The notes below the pieces were generated by a model. It searched no databases, was not told the DNA's origin, and worked only from the letters and a program-made list of their open reading frames with translations. Of a DNA stretch of 64,000 nt, positions 61,075 through 64,000 are shown piece after piece. The stretch lies in NCBI GenBank assembly GCA_024405215.1, contig JAKSPB010000006.1, forward strand, positions 22,035 through 86,034, in the 5' to 3' direction. The position numbers and the translations under genes were made by a program. The stretch is from Lentisphaeria bacterium (GTDB taxonomy: Bacteria; Verrucomicrobiota; Lentisphaeria; Oligosphaerales; Oligosphaeraceae). The number at the start of each line of letters is the position of its first letter. The first letter of the stretch is position 1.

Positions 61075-62559
61075 ATGCTCTCCTTCAACCGAAACCAATC
61101 CATCGCCGTCACCTGGACGACTGACACCTGCCGGGCCGTCAGACTCCGCGTCACCGGGAATGCCTGCCAGGTGGACGCCTGCTGGCATGGCGAAGTGGGC
61201 AAAGACGGCGCGTCCCTGGCCGAACTGGTCCTGAACGCAGCAAAAGCCGTAGGAGCGGATGACAGCAGCTACATCGTCGCCGGCGGAAACGGCCAGGGTT
61301 GGGGAATGGCAGACCTCCAGATGCCCGCGCTGAAGCCAGAGGAACTGAACAATGCGCTTTCTTTCGAACTGCGCAAGCAGACGCCGCTCTCTTCCGACAA
61401 GCTCCACTGGGGATACCGCCTGCTGCCCAAGAAGGCCAACGGCACAACACAACCCGTCCGTCTCTTCTATGTACGTACGGAACACTGGAACAGCTGGCTG
61501 AAGGCCGCCAACGGCCTGCATCATATCGATGCGCTTCTTCCCGCGCCCGTAGCGCTGGATCCTGTCCTGGAAGGCGCATCGCTGATCATGCCCGGCGGCC
61601 CCGGAACACCCGGACGCTATGAATATGCCATTGGCGAAAATGGCCGCGTGGTGATTCCCCGAGATGAAACGGCACCGCTGAAGCTTTCAGAAGCCCTTTC
61701 CGCCGACTTGTGCAAGCCGGGCCCCGTCAACGACCTTCCCCAGGCAGTCCAGCTCGGCTTTGTCCCCACCATCGTCCTGGGCCTCTATGGCCTGACCAGC
61801 TGCATCAACCAGGACCAAAGCACCATGGTCCCCCTTCCCGACCGCTTCCACGCGCGCCGGAACATCCCTGTGAAGATTGCGGCAGCCTGCCTGGGCGTCT
61901 ATCTCCTCGGACTGCTGATCTTCGTCCTGGCCGGCAACCTCTCCGGCCATGCGACTCAGCTTCGCCAGCTGGACCAGAGCATCAAGAAGGTCCGCGCCGA
62001 GTTGGAAAAACTGCAGAAACTGACGGATCCCAAGGGGGTCGAGCGCATCAATCTGCTGAAGCAGGAATTGCTGGACAACACGCCGAACCGTCCGGACTTC
62101 CCCACTGCCCTGCTGGCGGTAACCCAGGCAGTGCCATCCACCCACTGGATCTCCGATAACTTCGAATGGCGCGACGGTCAGATTGCCTTCAAGATCCAGG
62201 GACCGACAAAGGAAGTGGACCTGACGTCCAAGCTGGAAGACTCCCGCTTCCTGGGCGATGTAACGGAACGCCTCAGCACCATGAACAACGGCTCCTACAC
62301 CCAGCGTTTCGAGGCTATTGCGCGCTTTGACACGGAAATCGAAGCCGAGGTCCTCCGTACCCGAGAGGAACAAAAGCAACAGAAACTGAAGGAACAGCTG
62401 GAGAAGGAACAGGCGGCTTTGAAGGAAGCCATCCAGCAGAAGCAGAATGAAGCGGCAGACGACGCGGACGACGAGGCCATTCTTGAAGAAGAAGACGAAA
62501 ACGCGGGCGATGACAGCGTGGAAATCGACACGGATGTCCAGGAAAGCGAGGAGGAATAA
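61075..62559 (+). CDS. GspL/PilM-PilN-like inner-membrane assembly protein
   Basis: 494 residues. The N-terminal half (about 1-260) is an actin-like/PilM-like domain ('NRNQSIAVTWTTDTCRAVRL', 'ELNNALSFELRKQTPLSSDK'). One transmembrane helix follows ('IAAACLGVYLLGLLIFVLAG', about 265-285), then a coiled coil and a PilN-like ferredoxin-fold region, and a very acidic, Gln/Glu-rich C-terminus ('EEDENAGDDSVEIDTDVQES'). This combination resembles GspL of type II secretion. The ATG at 61075 follows an upstream TTG frame. The next gene starts 3 bp later. Confidence 0.75.
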   Translation: MLSFNRNQSIAVTWTTDTCRAVRLRVTGNACQVDACWHGEVGKDGASLAELVLNAAKAVGADDSSYIVAGGNGQGWGMADLQMPALKPEELNNALSFELRKQTPLSSDKLHWGYRLLPKKANGTTQPVRLFYVRTEHWNSWLKAANGLHHIDALLPAPVALDPVLEGASLIMPGGPGTPGRYEYAIGENGRVVIPRDETAPLKLSEALSADLCKPGPVNDLPQAVQLGFVPTIVLGLYGLTSCINQDQSTMVPLPDRFHARRNIPVKIAAACLGVYLLGLLIFVLAGNLSGHATQLRQLDQSIKKVRAELEKLQKLTDPKGVERINLLKQELLDNTPNRPDFPTALLAVTQAVPSTHWISDNFEWRDGQIAFKIQGPTKEVDLTSKLEDSRFLGDVTERLSTMNNGSYTQRFEAIARFDTEIEAEVLRTREEQKQQKLKEQLEKEQAALKEAIQQKQNEAADDADDEAILEEEDENAGDDSVEIDTDVQESEEE

Positions 62560-62562
62560 TCG

Positions 62563-63198
62563 ATGAAACCCAAGACCCGACAGACAATTCTGGTGGTAGC
62601 GATGGTCTTCATCGGCTTCTTCTGCGTGAAGCAGTACCTCCCCATGATCCAGATTCCCACCGCAAAACGCGTGACGCAAAAACGCCACGAGCTGGAATCC
62701 CTGCAGATGGACCTGATGGTGGCGAAAAAGACCTATCAAGATCAGGTGAACGACATCCAGGCCATGCAATCCCTGGCAGGTCCCTTCTGGATTCCCTCCA
62801 GCCCCTCGGCGAAGGTCGACCAGGAGATTTCGGCGGAGTTCAACCGCATTACCCGCCTGGCGCAACTCTCCACGGCGGCAAACAGCCAGAAAATCGACAT
62901 CGCCCGCGAAAAGAACGGCTCCAGCTTCCAGGAAGTCACCCTCTCCGTGGATTTCAAGAATGTCTCCATGAGGGACCTGACCCGCTTCTTCACACAGATG
63001 CGCACTTCTCCCAAAGGCGAAAAATTCCGCTGGGAATACTGCAAGATCAATCCCGACAACCCCAGGACTCCCACTGCCGCCAATATGAGCGCGCGTTTCA
63101 AGATCCTGGTCCTCAACAACGACGCCATGGCGTTCCTTGGGCTGACAGACGCCCCCGTCGCCGAACGCAATGCCGCCTCACGCAGCCGGAAGAACTGA
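62563..63198 (+). CDS. GspM/PilO-like inner-membrane protein
   Basis: 211 residues. A single N-terminal membrane helix ('TILVVAMVFIGFFCVKQYL') is followed by a coiled-coil ('KRHELESLQMDLMVAKKTYQ') and an alpha/beta region ('EVTLSVDFKNVSMRDLTRFF') typical of PilO/GspM partners of GspL/PilN. It would form the inner-membrane platform of a type II secretion or type IV pilus machine. It lies 3 bp after the GspL-like gene and 1 bp before the next. Identification rests on architecture and context. Confidence 0.65.
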   Translation: MKPKTRQTILVVAMVFIGFFCVKQYLPMIQIPTAKRVTQKRHELESLQMDLMVAKKTYQDQVNDIQAMQSLAGPFWIPSSPSAKVDQEISAEFNRITRLAQLSTAANSQKIDIAREKNGSSFQEVTLSVDFKNVSMRDLTRFFTQMRTSPKGEKFRWEYCKINPDNPRTPTAANMSARFKILVLNNDAMAFLGLTDAPVAERNAASRSRKN

Positions 63199-63199
63199 T

Positions 63200-64000
63200 A
63201 TGACTGGAATCGCATGGATCATTCTGGATGCCGTCCTGGCCCTGACCGCAGCCGTCGGCACCGTCAAAGTCAGCACTACGCAACCGCCCCGCCCGCTGAC
63301 CGAAGAACAGCTGGCCGGCCCGGAGAAAATGCAGAAGGAAAACGACAGGAACGCCACTGCAGCCGTCCAGCCCTCGTTGCGTCCGCCAAGCCATAAGGAT
63401 GCCCTGCCGGAACGGGCTTCGCTGGACGACTTGTGGCGTTCTACCCTCTTCCTGCCTACCCGCGCTGAAGCCGAACCCGGCGATGCTGACGCTGAAGCCG
63501 CTGCACAGGCCGCAGCGCTGGCGGGACAGAACTTCGAGTTCGAACTCATTGGAATCGCGCAGATTTGTCCAGCCGGCAGCACCCCCGTCCCCATTGCCGT
63601 CCTGCGCAGCAAGCAGACAGGGCAACGCAACGACCGGCGGATGCCGCCCAACCGCAGGAATCCCCGGGACACCCGGACCGATTCCAAGCAGCAGACGGCT
63701 GAAAAGAAGGCACCGGAGAAGCTGATTTTCAAAGAAGGCGATCCTCTGAATGGCACCGGCTATTTGCTGAAAGCCATCTATCCGGACCAGAAGATGGTGG
63801 AAGTCTCCCGAGGCTCGGAAGTCATCAAACTCTTCATCAACTACGCAGGCGAAGCCGCCATCCAACGCCGGGCGGATGTGACCCAGGCAGCTACCGAGAA
63901 GAAAAAGAAGGCTGAAGAAGAAGAGGCGAAACGCCAGCAGTCCATCCGAGAGCGCCAGGCGCAGCAACAGCAGCAGAACAACAACCAAGGCAATCCAGGA
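63200..64000 (+). CDS. GspC/PilP-like protein, truncated by the window end
   Basis: The frame is open for 267 codons to the right edge. After an N-terminal membrane segment ('IAWIILDAVLALTAAVGTVK') comes a Pro/Gln-rich linker, then 'FEFELIGIAQICPAG' and, after a basic Arg/Asn-rich insert, 'IFKEGDPLNGTGYLLKAIYP' followed by 'QKMVEVSRGSEVIKL', which resembles the homology region of GspC/PilP. The visible end is Lys/Glu- and Gln-rich. It starts one base after the GspM-like stop, so the three genes are one operon that probably continues with a secretin. Confidence 0.6.
   Translation, partial: MTGIAWIILDAVLALTAAVGTVKVSTTQPPRPLTEEQLAGPEKMQKENDRNATAAVQPSLRPPSHKDALPERASLDDLWRSTLFLPTRAEAEPGDADAEAAAQAAALAGQNFEFELIGIAQICPAGSTPVPIAVLRSKQTGQRNDRRMPPNRRNPRDTRTDSKQQTAEKKAPEKLIFKEGDPLNGTGYLLKAIYPDQKMVEVSRGSEVIKLFINYAGEAAIQRRADVTQAATEKKKKAEEEEAKRQQSIRERQAQQQQQNNNQGNPG

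Overview
The window looks like chromosome from a Gram-negative member of the PVC superphylum, most likely a Lentisphaerae/Victivallales-type gut or rumen anaerobe. Supporting signs: a prepilin-like protein with the '[20 protein letters not shown]' type N-terminus and C-terminal H-x9-DG motif that is abundant in that group; LPS synthesis (Kdo transferase WaaA); scattered carbohydrate-active genes without SusC/D pairs; a hybrid-cluster protein typical of anaerobes; and generally GC-rich codon use. This assignment is an inference from gene content.

Layout. 1-13 kb: small secreted/lipoproteins, an SGNH hydrolase, a purine permease, an LTA-synthase-like sulfatase coupled to a PAP2 phosphatase, a tyrosine phosphatase, a GH130 phosphorylase overlapping a CE15-like esterase whose catalytic Ser is Ala, and the prepilin-like gene divergent from an AraC regulator. 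13.9-26.4 kb: SGNH hydrolase, DUF4091 glycosidase-like protein, waaA-hrpB, GH36 alpha-galactosidase, a solute-binding lipoprotein, an orphan HigA-like antitoxin and a solitary DNA methyltransferase.

26.4-41 kb: a seven-gene minus-strand defence island with overlapping or closely spaced genes: SNF2 helicase, AAA ATPase + DUF4276 (TOPRIM-like), a large type III-like Mod methyltransferase (split by a one-base frameshift and carrying an AT-rich, apparently swapped target-recognition region), Res helicase/nuclease, a Rad50/SMC-like ATPase and a winged-helix protein. 41.7-47.7 kb: hcp, then two tandem cassettes abutting the 3' end of tRNA-Phe. Each has a hairpin direct repeat, a conserved ~300-bp structured leader with a tiny ORF, one payload gene (DUF4062/AAA_4 ATPase; DUF1016 nuclease) and a truncated integrase-type transposase remnant. 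The first remnant is itself interrupted by a 159-bp MITE-like insert. tRNA-Phe and tRNA-Arg follow.

48-64 kb: housekeeping genes: an SDR oxidoreductase; the rnr-(membrane protein)-dapF-nfo operon, with DapF lacking both catalytic cysteines; a small coiled-coil protein; DciA-like, Prc protease and nitronate monooxygenase; yggS-lgt-rluD overlapping by a few bases; and the beginning of a GspL/M/C-like secretion or type IV pilus operon cut by the window edge. Two families of intergenic repeats (a ~115-bp inverted-end element in four copies, and a terminator-hairpin family) are scattered through the window.
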